A stretch of DNA of 54,510 nucleotides, taken from Rhizobium sp. Q54. GTDB taxonomy: Bacteria; Pseudomonadota; Alphaproteobacteria; UBA7879; VGCX01. The stretch lies in assembly GCA_945870825.1 (NCBI GenBank), contig CAMBTM010000008.1, positions 1 to 54,510 on the forward strand, given 5' to 3'. Below are positions 35,650 through 43,883 of the stretch, one piece after another. The first letter of the stretch is position 1. Each line of letters opens with the position of its first letter. A program made the translations under genes and the position numbers. The notes below the pieces were generated by a model. That model saw nothing but the letters and a program-made list of their open reading frames with translations. It was not told where the DNA came from and did not search any database.

Positions 35650-36699
35650 TTAACGAGCTGTTGGAACTGCTGCAGTAAGTAATGTATTTGCAGTTTGGAC
35701 TAATCGCGTAAAGACACCCAAATCTCCGGCTATCGCATCATAAGCAGTTATGTAGGCTCGCGCTGCAGCAACAAAAGGAGTTGCATCAGTACCATTTTTA
35801 AGGGTTCCCCCTCTTTTGGTAACGCTTCTAAGTTTCTTTTGAGTTTGTGCCAAAATTTCCCGTATCTTAACTTTATCTTCTTCGGCTATTTTCTTTATTT
35901 CATCATTAAGAGCTTTTTGATTCTTTAACTGCATGGATTGAATATCAGCTATTCTTTCTCTTAATTCAGCTTGTTGCGTTTGAATTGTTGCTACGGTCTC
36001 TCCAGCTTGTCGCACCCTCTCTTTTGCAGCAGAGATAGATGCATCTGTAAAATCAGCGAGACTTAATGTCGTTTGTGATTCTTTCAAACGAGTCACCAAT
36101 TTAGCATTCTTTGCGGTCCAGTCAGCATCAACCATTAAAGCTTGGATGGAACATGATGGATTAGACTTGCGCGTTCCATGGACTAAGTCGAATGCCTGTC
36201 GTTGGAGACTAATCGCAGTTAACTGAGCATTCAAAAGCATGAGTTGGTTTGTGAGTGTCTCCAAACGGGCAGTTTGATGACCAATTTTTTGCGTTCTTGC
36301 CTGAATGCTATTTTTAATAGTAAGTTGAGTGTCAAAAAGCCTAAACCAGTTAATTAAAAGAGATCCAAAGTCTAAACTACGAAACCTTGATAGAAATTTT
36401 GTTGGGATTAATAAATTGGTATCTTGAACAGCAGTTCCCGCAAATTCTTCATGATGCAGGGCTAAAAAATGCTCATTGGCAGGGCGAGCCCAGTCAGCTA
36501 TCTTTTTACCTGCCATGCTTTCCGCAGTTCCTCCATCTGTCTGTGCAAGCCATTCACGAAAAGTCGAAACCTCTTTTACGCGCTGAGGTGCCCTTGCATA
36601 CACAGATCGCGCATCGGCTTCATGGTCCGCAGCAGAAGAAAAACATAAATTTGGGGCAATAGAAACTAATAACCCAGCGGTTAACAGAATTTTTTTCAT
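35650..36699 (-). CDS. Exported coiled-coil protein of unknown function
   Basis: The 349-residue protein has a signal peptide (MKKILLTAGLLVSIAPNLCFSS). A mostly helical mature part follows, with long heptad-like stretches around residues 145-175 (LETLTNQLMLLNAQLTAISL) and 205-290 (KERVRQAGETVATIQTQQAE and the lysine-rich helix after it). Coiled coils of this kind occur in periplasmic adaptor or surface proteins, but no family can be named. A GGGAG ribosome site precedes the ATG. It lies inside the 2.77-kb interval framed by the direct repeats, between the two paralogous barrel genes, and has its own terminator. Confidence 0.65.
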   Translation of the reverse strand: MKKILLTAGLLVSIAPNLCFSSAADHEADARSVYARAPQRVKEVSTFREWLAQTDGGTAESMAGKKIADWARPANEHFLALHHEEFAGTAVQDTNLLIPTKFLSRFRSLDFGSLLINWFRLFDTQLTIKNSIQARTQKIGHQTARLETLTNQLMLLNAQLTAISLQRQAFDLVHGTRKSNPSCSIQALMVDADWTAKNAKLVTRLKESQTTLSLADFTDASISAAKERVRQAGETVATIQTQQAELRERIADIQSMQLKNQKALNDEIKKIAEEDKVKIREILAQTQKKLRSVTKRGGTLKNGTDATPFVAAARAYITAYDAIAGDLGVFTRLVQTANTLLTAAVPTAR

Positions 36700-36779
36700 A
36701 ATATATACTCCCTTTTAATTTTTTATTTTTTTATACCAAAAAGTTCACATTTCCTCCACAGAGGATCTATTCAATGATG

Positions 36780-36814
36780 AAGGGCCTTGAAAAAAAAATC
36801 AAGACCCTTTTTTC
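36780..36814 (+). terminator. Stem followed by T-run between divergent reading units
   Basis: AAGGGCCTTGA and TCAAGACCCTT pair around a run of A and are followed by six T on the plus strand. The T-run is on the wrong side for the minus-strand barrel gene, so its role there is uncertain. Confidence 0.4.
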
Positions 36815-36834
36815 TATTATATCTAATCTGGAGA

Positions 36835-37605
36835 CTAAATTTTTGTACTCATGCTAACCATGATCGTATGATATTGAGGTTTAATTGTTCCCGTATAAGC
36901 GTAGGGGTATCCGTTAATAATAGCCCCACCCTTGATCTTAATTTTCTGGTACATTTCGAACGTGTAATCAACACCTAAGGAAATTTTTTCTGTTACAGGT
37001 TTGGACGCACCAACAGTAAGCCCAAAACCGTAGGCTGTTTTATTTGTGAAAAAAGGACTAAGAGCATTAAGCTGTGTAGCGGCTGCTGCTGCAACGCCAC
37101 CCACAGCTGTAGCAGAGGCTGAGCTTGATGCTTTGAAGCGTGCAACAAGTAATGAGGCTTTTCCATAAAGGAGCACATCACGGACCACATTTCCCGAAAG
37201 TCCAAAACTTAACCCTAAAATACCTTTTCGTTTTAGGGATGACTTGAAAGCCTCAGAAACTGCATTTCCAGCATCATGAATGACTCTTGTGGAGGTCGTT
37301 CCCTTTGCGTTGGAAGTGTCTAACGCTAGGCTTACCTCTGTCAACAAATTAATTGACCCCTCGTTGAATGAGCGCCCCAGAAATATCTTGCCGATGGGGG
37401 CATTGTCTTCACCTCTTTTGGCTACATTTCCAGATGATCCAGGAGCCCCGCCACCACCCAACTCGAGGGTAGCGAAATTACTCGCCTTCGCATTCGCCAT
37501 GACCCAGCCAAGTCCGCCGCCCATATAATTATGACTCTCAGTGCCTGCGCCTGCAACAGTGGAAAGGGCAACAAGGCTTGTGGCAACTAATAAAATCTTT
37601 TTCAT
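36835..37605 (-). CDS. Outer-membrane beta-barrel protein, duplicated family (copy 2)
   Basis: This 256-residue paralogue of the barrel protein at 34086-34835 shares the signal peptide, the mature start TESHNYMGGGLGW and the closing strands SLGVDYTFEMYQKIKI and KPQYHTIMVSMSTKI. The central part differs strongly: it has an Ala/Ser-rich loop (SSASATAVGGVAAAAATQ) and a Gly-rich loop (LELGGGGAPGSSG) not found in copy 1. The conserved ends with a diverged middle suggest a barrel whose surface loops have diversified after duplication. The upstream region is the right copy of the 247-base direct repeat. Confidence 0.8.
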   Translation of the reverse strand: MKKILLVATSLVALSTVAGAGTESHNYMGGGLGWVMANAKASNFATLELGGGGAPGSSGNVAKRGEDNAPIGKIFLGRSFNEGSINLLTEVSLALDTSNAKGTTSTRVIHDAGNAVSEAFKSSLKRKGILGLSFGLSGNVVRDVLLYGKASLLVARFKASSSASATAVGGVAAAAATQLNALSPFFTNKTAYGFGLTVGASKPVTEKISLGVDYTFEMYQKIKIKGGAIINGYPYAYTGTIKPQYHTIMVSMSTKI

Positions 37606-37752
37606 TTGATTCTCTCTATTTTAGTTAAAACTATTTTTACAGTCCTACCTTACCTTGTGGGCGCAACGCAAGGGTTTTTTTATTGTTGGTGTAAAAAGGA
37701 ACGGTTGTTGCAAAAAAACATCATTAGGCTTTTTGTTCCTGAGGCGTGGCCC
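37506..37752. repeat. Right copy of the 247-base direct repeat
   Basis: Contains the signal-peptide codons and leader of barrel copy 2 and runs into the intact 3' end of the acetyltransferase gene. It therefore looks like the parental arrangement, with the copy at 34736-34982 derived from it. Confidence 0.9.
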
Positions 37753-38485
37753 TGCGTTCCCAAAGTTCATAGATCCGCCCATACATATGGACAATCTCTT
37801 GGGTGCCTGATTTATCTTTTTTTCGGGTAAAGCCTAATTTTGTCATGAGTTTTTGGGACGGCATATTGTGGGGCAAAATATTGGCACCCAAAGCTTTGCC
37901 TGGAAAATATTTTTCATACAGCTCAATTAAATGGCGCCCTCCAATATACCCAACGCCTTTGCGCCGGGCACTGGGCATGACATTGAAGAATACTTCATCC
38001 AGCCTGTCTTTTTCTTGCTGAAGCCCCATATCCCCCAGTAACGTCCCCTTGTCATCAAAGACTAAAAAGGCAAGCGTCATGGGTTGCGGGGATTTAACGC
38101 CCGATCGTTGAAGGTCATGGAACAGCTCCCAAGAAAGTGTATAGAACATTTGGTTGCCCTTGATGGACTTTTCCGCCCAAGGTTGGCCATTGGTCATCAT
38201 GGTTGCACATGTAGGTTCGGTATAAACCTTTGAAAGGTTTTGGAAATCTTCTGCCGTGTTTCTAACCGGTTGCATCACGATTGTAGATCCGTCCTTTAAC
38301 GTGAGTGTTGCCTTGTAGGCATCTGCATAGTTATTAGCCAGGTGATGGGTTGGCTTGGAAAGGGTAGGGCTTTGGACCCAGTGATAAAGGCCGTAACCAA
38401 GAAGGCCGATTACAATGGCGATGATGCCATAAGCCTTGGGAGAAAGATTCTTTTTACCAATAATGAGGGTTAATTTTTTGTTCAT
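37724..38485 (-). CDS. Membrane-anchored GNAT-type acetyltransferase
   Basis: From the ATG at 38485 the product is 253 residues. One hydrophobic segment near the N-terminus (about 18-36, GIIAIVIGLLGYGLYHW) precedes a GNAT domain (about 55-240). The acetyl-CoA loop is seen in SARRKGVGYIGGRHLIELYE, and the C-terminal part has NMPSQKLMTKLGF, as in RimJ/RimL-like enzymes. An N-terminal anchor is unusual in this group and would place the domain on one face of the membrane; positive residues before the segment suggest it faces the periplasm, but this is not certain. The frame extends to 38548, but GGAAG lies ten bases before 38485. The substrate is unknown. Confidence 0.75.
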   Translation of the reverse strand: MNKKLTLIIGKKNLSPKAYGIIAIVIGLLGYGLYHWVQSPTLSKPTHHLANNYADAYKATLTLKDGSTIVMQPVRNTAEDFQNLSKVYTEPTCATMMTNGQPWAEKSIKGNQMFYTLSWELFHDLQRSGVKSPQPMTLAFLVFDDKGTLLGDMGLQQEKDRLDEVFFNVMPSARRKGVGYIGGRHLIELYEKYFPGKALGANILPHNMPSQKLMTKLGFTRKKDKSGTQEIVHMYGRIYELWERRATPQEQKA

Positions 38486-38650
38486 GGTTGTTGCTTCCGT
38501 TTGCTTTGTTACTGTCCCAATCATAGGGGGTTTTAGGGGGTGATTCAAGATGATTGCAACGCCTTTTGAGCTTGTAAATATAAAAACAATTGAACTAAAT
38601 AATTCTTAGTAATACAATTAATAAATAAGCACATAATTTCTGGATAAATC

Positions 38651-39280
38651 ATGATAAAAAATGGGATAGGGTTTCTTTACATTTTTTTAATTCTTCCTTT
38701 TGGGGCAAAAGGGGCAACGCTTTTGAACGGCATTATCGCTTCTCCTTGTGGTTGCGGTATTGTACAGGGCGGACGTGATGCAACCCAAGTTTCTTTCAAC
38801 GACGAGGTGGCTCTTATGGGGTTCAAAAGATGCCTTCGCTGCCCCAATATTAAAGAATTTCCCCACATTGCACCCTATCTTAGGGCATTTTTGAATCAAT
38901 TGCCTGAAAATAATTACGATGTTTATCGGCAAACCCTGCAAACCCTTCCCTGGGGGCCTCAAAGAAATCTGTCGTATGCAGATGTTATTGTGGGCAAGGA
39001 TCAGGAAACGTGGGGATATACGGATGGGTTTTATGGACAGTTAACCATGACGGGGACTTTGCTAAAAGAGGCAAAAGTGGCACAAGGATCTAACCGTCAT
39101 CTTTGGAATTTTCTTTATTATTTGGGACACGGGAAAAAAAACAGAGCCCTTCTGCCTAGGGGTTCTCAAAGAATTTCTCTTGCATCACCGCCTAGAACAG
39201 AGCCTTTGATGCGAGGACATATGGGGGCTTGGCCAGGGATGCCTATGCATCCGATTGAGACAACGATAAAAATTTCTTGA
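38651..39280 (+). CDS. Exported protein of unknown function with Cys motifs
   Basis: This 209-residue protein has a signal peptide (MIKNGIGFLYIFLILPFGAKG). Its mature part begins with a cysteine-rich stretch, ASPCGCGIVQGG, followed by RCLRCPNIKEFPH (four Cys in CxC and CxxC pairs), which could bind metal or form disulfides. Later segments (WGYTDGFYGQLTMTGTLL; NRHLWNFLYYLGHGKKN) are polar and aromatic. No family is recognised. The next gene on the same strand is tRNA-Leu with its own promoter. Confidence 0.6.
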   Translation: MIKNGIGFLYIFLILPFGAKGATLLNGIIASPCGCGIVQGGRDATQVSFNDEVALMGFKRCLRCPNIKEFPHIAPYLRAFLNQLPENNYDVYRQTLQTLPWGPQRNLSYADVIVGKDQETWGYTDGFYGQLTMTGTLLKEAKVAQGSNRHLWNFLYYLGHGKKNRALLPRGSQRISLASPPRTEPLMRGHMGAWPGMPMHPIETTIKIS

Positions 39281-39304
39281 CCGTTTTTGAAACCCTTGTA
39301 TGAT
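39277..39304 (+). promoter_or_regulatory. Sigma-70-like promoter of tRNA-Leu
   Basis: TTGACC and TATGAT are separated by 16 bases, with the -10 box 21 bases before the tRNA 5' end. The -35 box overlaps the stop codon region of the preceding gene. Confidence 0.65.
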
Positions 39305-39325
39305 GCGACCATCTTGATTGTGTGC

Positions 39326-39411
39326 GCCCCTGTGGCGGAATTGGTAGACGTGGCAGACTCAAAATCTGCTGACCTCTGGTCGTGGGAGTTCGAGTCTCCC
39401 CGGGGGCACCA
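39326..39411 (+). tRNA. tRNA-Leu (anticodon CAA)
   Basis: Acceptor GCCCCTG pairs with CGGGGGC, followed by A and an encoded CCA. The anticodon stem GCAGA/TCTGC encloses CTCAAAA (anticodon CAA), and a long variable arm (CTGACCTCTGGTCGT region) marks a class II tRNA. Confidence 0.95.
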
Positions 39412-39455
39412 TCAAGATTAAATTTTTTTGTCCCGTGGTGTGATACTCTTTAATA

Positions 39456-39562
39456 ATTCAAGTTCTGGATTTGGAAACAAGGGTCGCATTCCCGCAGAGT
39501 GTTCTTTCGTACATGAGGACACGAGCTTCCCGATGTTTTCAAAAACCCAGAACTTGAAGAAT
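39456..39562. repeat. Family C palindromic element (copy C2)
   Basis: ATTCAAGTTCTGGATTTGGAA and its near mirror TTCAAAAACCCAGAACTTGAA lie around a centre with TTTCGTACATGAGGACACGAG. That centre is the inverted equivalent of the one in copy C1. The element abuts the esterase gene and supplies the DNA just before its ribosome site. Confidence 0.75.
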
Positions 39563-39573
39563 GAGGAGTATAC

Positions 39574-40212
39574 ATGCATTATCTTAGTTACCAAGGCCTT
39601 GATGCCACGCCTCTCAAATATCTCATTATCTTTTTCCACGGGTTTGGATCCAATGGGGCCAATCTTTTGGATCTGTCCCATCATCTTGAAAAATCATTAC
39701 CCCATAGTGTTTTTGTGGCGCCTGACGCCTTTACCCCCCTTCCAGGGTATGAGGGTGGATATCAATGGTTTGACCTGGGTGATATGGATCCTGCTTTTAT
39801 GGCACGGCGGGCTGATCAGGTTCGAGATCAGGGCATTGCTATGGTTCAATCAATTCAACAGCATTATGGGGTCGGTCCAGAAAATACCATTCTGGTTGGG
39901 TTTTCCCAAGGCACTATGATGGCCTTGTCGCTGGCCCTCGGGCATTCTCGTCTCGCGCGTGCTGTGATTGGGTTTTCAGGCGGCCTTTATATGGATTCGG
40001 CTTTTATCAAAGCGGACCCTGAATTTTTGAAAATTCATCTGATTCACGGTGAAGAAGACACGGTAGTACCCTTTGAGGCATCTTTGGATGCTGCTAATAT
40101 GTTGGATGACCTTGGATTTAAGGTGGAATTATGCCTTATCCCCCATCTGGACCACGGCATTAGCCAAGAAGGATTAAGGGAAGCCCAGACATTTTTGGAA
40201 ACACTTCAATAA
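39574..40212 (+). CDS. Phospholipase/carboxylesterase-type alpha/beta hydrolase
   Basis: The 212-residue enzyme fits the phospholipase/carboxylesterase family (Abhydrolase_2). The oxyanion region is FFHGFGSNGANL (about 19-30). The nucleophile serine is in GFSQG (about 109-113), the acid in HGEEDTVVP (about 158-166), and the histidine in HLDHGIS (about 190-196). Bacterial members hydrolyse short-chain esters or lysophospholipids, and some remove acyl groups from proteins; the substrate here is undetermined. There is no signal peptide, so it acts in the cytoplasm. GAGGAG precedes the ATG. It may be cotranscribed with mdh, which starts 14 bases after its stop. Confidence 0.9.
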   Translation: MHYLSYQGLDATPLKYLIIFFHGFGSNGANLLDLSHHLEKSLPHSVFVAPDAFTPLPGYEGGYQWFDLGDMDPAFMARRADQVRDQGIAMVQSIQQHYGVGPENTILVGFSQGTMMALSLALGHSRLARAVIGFSGGLYMDSAFIKADPEFLKIHLIHGEEDTVVPFEASLDAANMLDDLGFKVELCLIPHLDHGISQEGLREAQTFLETLQ

Positions 40213-40225
40213 TAGGAAGAAGATC

Positions 40226-41173
40226 ATGCGCAAGAAAATAGCATTAGTCGGGGCGGGGAACATTGGGGGTACCATTGCTTTGCTGGCGGGGTTGAAGGAT
40301 TTGGCGGACATTACCTTGATTGATGTGGCGGAAGGATTGCCTGAAGGGAAAGGACTCGATTTGAGTCAAGTTGCGCCTATTATGGGCTTTAACGCCCGTA
40401 TTTATGGGACCAATGATATGGCAGAAGGCCTGCAAGGCGCTGATGCTATTGTGGTGACAGCAGGGCTTGCCCGTAAACCAGGCATGAGTCGGGATGATTT
40501 ATTGAAAACCAATGCGGAAATCATCAAAAGTATCGCCCATCAGATTCGAGACCATGCATCCGAGGCCTTTGTGGTCGTTGTGACCAATCCCTTGGATGCG
40601 ATGGTGTGGGTGATGCAGCAGGAAAGTGGTCTGCCCCCCCATAAAGTTGTGGGAATGGCAGGGATTTTAGACAGTGCCCGCTTTAGAAGTTTTTTGGCGG
40701 CAGAGTTTAATGTCTCTGTCCTTGATGTCAGGGCCTTGGTTTTAGGGGGACATGGGGATACCATGGTGCCGCTTTTAAGCCATTCATCGGTTGGGGGTAT
40801 TAATCTTGAAGAATTGGTCCATACAGGCAGTATTTCAGCAGAACGTTTGGAAGAAATTATTGAACGGACCCGCCAAGGTGGGGTGGAAATTGTGAACCAT
40901 CTTAAGACGGGGTCTGCGTTTTTTGCACCAGCGGCGGCTGCCCTTGAAATGGTTGAGGCCTATTTAAAAGACCAAAAACGGATTTTGCCTTGTGCCGCCT
41001 ATTTAAGCGGCGAATATGGGGCTGAGGGGATTTACGTTGGGGTTCCAGTCATTCTGGGCGGTGAAGGGGTTGAAGAAATCATCGAACTGGCTTTAACAGA
41101 AGAAGAACAAGAGTCTTTGACCACGTCCATTAAGGCTGTGCAGACCTTGATTGAAAGATTGGATACGCTTTAA
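40226..41173 (+). CDS. mdh: Malate dehydrogenase
   Basis: Mdh oxidises malate to oxaloacetate with NAD in the TCA cycle. The 315-residue protein is of the LDH-like type common in alphaproteobacteria. The NAD-binding loop is GAGNIGGT (residues 8-15), with an acidic residue after the second strand (LIDVAEG). The substrate arginines lie in ARKPGMSRDDLL, the Asn in VTNPLDA, and the catalytic His in GGHGDTMVP. Length and motifs are normal. GGAAGAAG precedes the ATG. In many relatives mdh adjoins sucCD; here sucCD lies about 10 kb away on the same strand. Confidence 0.97.
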   Translation: MRKKIALVGAGNIGGTIALLAGLKDLADITLIDVAEGLPEGKGLDLSQVAPIMGFNARIYGTNDMAEGLQGADAIVVTAGLARKPGMSRDDLLKTNAEIIKSIAHQIRDHASEAFVVVVTNPLDAMVWVMQQESGLPPHKVVGMAGILDSARFRSFLAAEFNVSVLDVRALVLGGHGDTMVPLLSHSSVGGINLEELVHTGSISAERLEEIIERTRQGGVEIVNHLKTGSAFFAPAAAALEMVEAYLKDQKRILPCAAYLSGEYGAEGIYVGVPVILGGEGVEEIIELALTEEEQESLTTSIKAVQTLIERLDTL

Positions 41174-41217
41174 AAATTTCTTGCTGCCCCTTCTGCCCCT
41201 ATGGTATCTCCTTAAAG

Positions 41218-41317
41218 TAGAGGAATCACCTGTGGGTGGACAGATTGTGAACCCGGTCAGGTTCGGAAGAAAGCAGCCGCAGCAGTATTGTTCAGGTCAC
41301 GGGTCGATTCCTCGCCA
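41218..41317 (+). ncRNA. ffs: Signal recognition particle RNA (4.5S, small bacterial type)
   Basis: The diagnostic apical domain is present: GGTCAGGTTCGGAAGAAAGCAGCC with the GGAA tetraloop and asymmetric loop that bind Ffh. GAGGAATC and GATTCCTC close the outer helix (41220-41227 with 41306-41313). It sits directly upstream of dnaX, as in many alphaproteobacteria. Exact ends are approximate. Confidence 0.92.
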
Positions 41318-41345
41318 CATTATTTTAAAGGGACAATATTAATCG

Positions 41346-42845
41346 ATGGTGCAATCCTCACATTCCTATCAAGTTCTGGCCCGGCGGTATCGTCCGACGC
41401 GTTTTGAGGACCTCATGGGCCAAGAGGTCTTGGTCCAAACTCTGACTAATGCCATTACGGCAGGACGTATTGCCCATGCATTTATTTTTACAGGGGTGAG
41501 AGGGGTCGGAAAGACCACGTCTGCCCGTCTTTTAGCGCGTGCTTTGAACTGTACAGGGTACGGGGATCAACCAACCGCAACGCCTTGTGGAACATGTCCC
41601 CAATGTATCGCTATTGGCGAAGACCGTCATGTGGATGTGATGGAAGTCGACGCAGCCAGTCGCACAGGGGTCGATGATGTGCGAGAATTGCTGGATGGGG
41701 TCCACTATCAGCCAGCCTTTGGGCGTTATAAAGTTTATATCATCGACGAAGTCCACATGTTGTCCAAAAGCGCCTTTAATGCCTTGTTGAAGACCTTGGA
41801 AGAACCACCAGCCCACGTGAAGTTTATCTTTGCGACGACTGAAATTCGAAAGGTTCCCATCACCGTTCTGTCCCGGTGCCAGCGGTTTGATCTGAAACGG
41901 GTTGGGGTGGATGTATTGGTTCCTTATTTTGGCATTCTTCTTGAAAAAGAAGCGATCACGTTTGAACCCGAGGCGTTACGGCTTATCTGTAAAGCGGCGG
42001 ATGGGTCTGTCCGGGATGGCCAGTCACTCTTAGAACAAGCGATTGTGGGCACATCAGGGGAAATGATCACAGAATCCTTTGTCAAAGACATGTTGGGCCT
42101 CGGCGATCGGTCCCAAATGGTGGATCTTTTGGAGAGTCTTTTGAAGGGCCACGTGGTGGAAAGTCTTGGGATGGTCAGAGATTTGCTGCAAAAAGGGGCC
42201 AGTCCCCGGCAGATTCTTCAAGACTTGATGGAAATTGTCCATGGGCTTTCTATCATGAAAGTCACAAAAACAACAGACGATCTGGCTATTGCGTCTTCAA
42301 CCCGTCAACAATGTGAACGGATGGTCCAGTCTCTTTCTATTCCTGTCTTGACAAGGACTTGGCAGATTTTGCTCAAAGGACTATCAGACGTTATCACAGG
42401 GCCCCTGCCCGAGTGTGCCTTGGAGATGGTGCTGATTCGCGTGACCCATATACAGGAATTCCTTCACGAGGTGAAGGAGGATAATCCTCAGCCTAAAGGC
42501 TCATCCATTAAAACCATTGAAGATCTTCTGGCCCTTTTTACCGACCATAAAGAGTTTATTTTGGCTGATCAACTCAAAAACCTCTGTTTTTTCAAGGATT
42601 TCCAAGAAGGACATGTGGGGCTTTATGTCAAAGAAGGGTTGGATACCGGATTTTTACGAGAGGCGACACGTCTTTTGACAACCTGGACAGGGCGACCTTG
42701 GGCTTTTGAATTATCCAAGACCCCAGGTGGTCGGCATTTAAAGCAGGAAGAAGAGAGTTTAAGACAACAAAAACGTCGGGACGTGGAAACCCACCCTGAT
42801 GTGCAAAAAGTCCTGGAAGCCTTTCCAGGCGCGACAATTGAATAA
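41346..42845 (+). CDS. dnaX: DNA polymerase III subunit gamma/tau
   Basis: DnaX is the clamp-loader ATPase of the replicative polymerase. The 499-residue protein has Walker A GVRGVGKTT at about 50-58, the zinc-binding cysteines in CTGYGDQ and CGTCPQC (about 69-87), and Walker B with VYIIDEVHML. The arginine-finger/sensor region TVLSRCQRFDLKRV follows. Domain III and a short C-terminal part follow to residue 499. This is shorter than many tau proteins, as is usual in reduced alphaproteobacteria. It follows the SRP RNA and precedes ybaB with a nine-base gap. Confidence 0.96.
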   Translation: MVQSSHSYQVLARRYRPTRFEDLMGQEVLVQTLTNAITAGRIAHAFIFTGVRGVGKTTSARLLARALNCTGYGDQPTATPCGTCPQCIAIGEDRHVDVMEVDAASRTGVDDVRELLDGVHYQPAFGRYKVYIIDEVHMLSKSAFNALLKTLEEPPAHVKFIFATTEIRKVPITVLSRCQRFDLKRVGVDVLVPYFGILLEKEAITFEPEALRLICKAADGSVRDGQSLLEQAIVGTSGEMITESFVKDMLGLGDRSQMVDLLESLLKGHVVESLGMVRDLLQKGASPRQILQDLMEIVHGLSIMKVTKTTDDLAIASSTRQQCERMVQSLSIPVLTRTWQILLKGLSDVITGPLPECALEMVLIRVTHIQEFLHEVKEDNPQPKGSSIKTIEDLLALFTDHKEFILADQLKNLCFFKDFQEGHVGLYVKEGLDTGFLREATRLLTTWTGRPWAFELSKTPGGRHLKQEEESLRQQKRRDVETHPDVQKVLEAFPGATIE

Positions 42846-42854
42846 AGGAGAGAA

Positions 42855-43181
42855 ATGATGAAAAATTTTGGCAATATTATGAAGCAGGCCCAAGAAATGC
42901 AGGCCAAGATGGAAAAGATGCAGGCGGATTTGCTGTTGCTTGAGGTTGAAGGATCTTCTGGCGCTGGGATGGTGAAAGTCAAGGTGAACGGGAAGGGTGA
43001 TATGCTGGCGATTACCTTGGACCCTTCTATTGTGAATGTGGATGAAAAAGAGATCCTTGAAGACCTGATTATTGCAGCCTGTAACGATGCCAAGCAAAAA
43101 GTGAATGATAAAAGCAATGACGAGATGCAGCGTTTGACGGGGGGCCTTAACCTTCCCGCAGGCTTGAAGCTGCCGTTTTAA
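42855..43181 (+). CDS. YbaB/EbfC nucleoid-associated protein
   Basis: The 108-residue protein matches YbaB: an N-terminal helix rich in Met, Lys and Gln (MKNFGNIMKQAQEMQAKMEK), the strand core EVEGSSGAGMVKVKVNGKGD, and the C-terminal helix EDLIIAACNDAKQKV. Such proteins form dimers that bind DNA. It follows dnaX in the common dnaX-ybaB-recR order, but recR is missing and repeat DNA begins about 60 bases after the stop. AAGGAGAG precedes the ATG pair at 42855/42858. Confidence 0.93.
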   Translation: MMKNFGNIMKQAQEMQAKMEKMQADLLLLEVEGSSGAGMVKVKVNGKGDMLAITLDPSIVNVDEKEILEDLIIAACNDAKQKVNDKSNDEMQRLTGGLNLPAGLKLPF

Positions 43182-43198
43182 AGAATTTTAGCCATTGA

Positions 43199-43223
43199 GT
43201 TGATAGAAGTGAAATCTATCAAC
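43199..43223 (+). terminator. Stem-loop after ybaB
   Basis: GTTGATAGA and TCTATCAAC form a perfect nine-base stem with a seven-base loop, followed only by a short T-run (ACTTTT). Confidence 0.4.
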
Positions 43224-43289
43224 GCGACTTTTATATCCCCCCCCCGAGGCCGTCTTCCAGAGCCCCGCCGAAACTCCCCCGACGTTGTC

Positions 43290-43448
43290 CTCCAGAGCCC
43301 ACCGAAGGTGGGCGTGGGATCCAGAAAATAGCCCGTTAGGGCTACTCACGATTTGACTCCCCCAACATTGAGACAGTTGAAAAGGGGTATTTTAGCCATT
43401 CGGCTAACCTTCTGGATCCCACGCCCCGCTTGCAGCGGGGCTCTGGAG
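43290..43448 (+). repeat. Family B composite palindromic element (copy B2)
   Basis: Same order as copy B1: arm with CCCACCGAAGGTGGGCGTGG, TAGCCCGTTAGGGCTA, TAGCCATTCGGCTA, then arm CCCCGCTTGCAGCGGGGCTC. It stands where recR would be expected. Confidence 0.88.
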
Positions 43449-43493
43449 GACGGCGTCTGGGGAATTGCAGCAGAGCTCTGGAGCTGAACCATC

Positions 43494-43523
43494 GCCTACG
43501 AAATGTGTGAGAGAAATGTAGGC
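43494..43523. repeat. Family D short palindrome with T-run
   Basis: GCCTAC and GTAGGC close an inverted repeat (GCCTACGAAATGTGTGAGAG... ) that is the reverse of the one at 9666-9696; seven T follow. Confidence 0.6.
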
Positions 43524-43577
43524 TTTTTTTGTTTTAAAGCCCTTGAAAATACTGTATTTTAGCACCCCGACGCCGTC

Positions 43578-43738
43578 TTCCAGAGTCCTGCCGCAGGCAG
43601 GGCGTGGGACCCAGGAGGTTAGCCGAATGGCTAAAATGCCCCTTTTCAACCCTCTAAAATGGTGAGGGAGTCAAATCGTGAGTAGCCCTAACGGGCTATT
43701 TTTCTGGATCCCACGCCCACCTTCGGTGGGCTCTGGAG
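43578..43738 (-). repeat. Family B composite palindromic element (copy B3, inverted)
   Basis: Inverted relative to B2: arm CCTGCCGCAGGCAGGGCGTG, TAGCCGAATGGCTA, TAGCCCTAACGGGCTA, arm CCCACCTTCGGTGGGCTCTG. With B2 it makes a head-to-head pair 130 bases apart. Confidence 0.88.
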
Positions 43739-43883
43739 GACAGCGTCGGGGGAGCTTCAGTGGGCTTTGGAGGACGGCACTGGTGGGGCTTTAGCGGTTT
43801 CTGAATGATCGATGGAGAGAAGGGTTTTTCTTTATCATAAATTTCGTAGGCGTTGTATCAGCTCTGGATGACGGGCAGCGGGG

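Noticed and set aside
39428-39919. 163-codon plus-strand frame overlapping the esterase
   Set aside because: It is in another frame of the esterase gene and begins inside a palindromic element; the esterase frame has the full catalytic triad.
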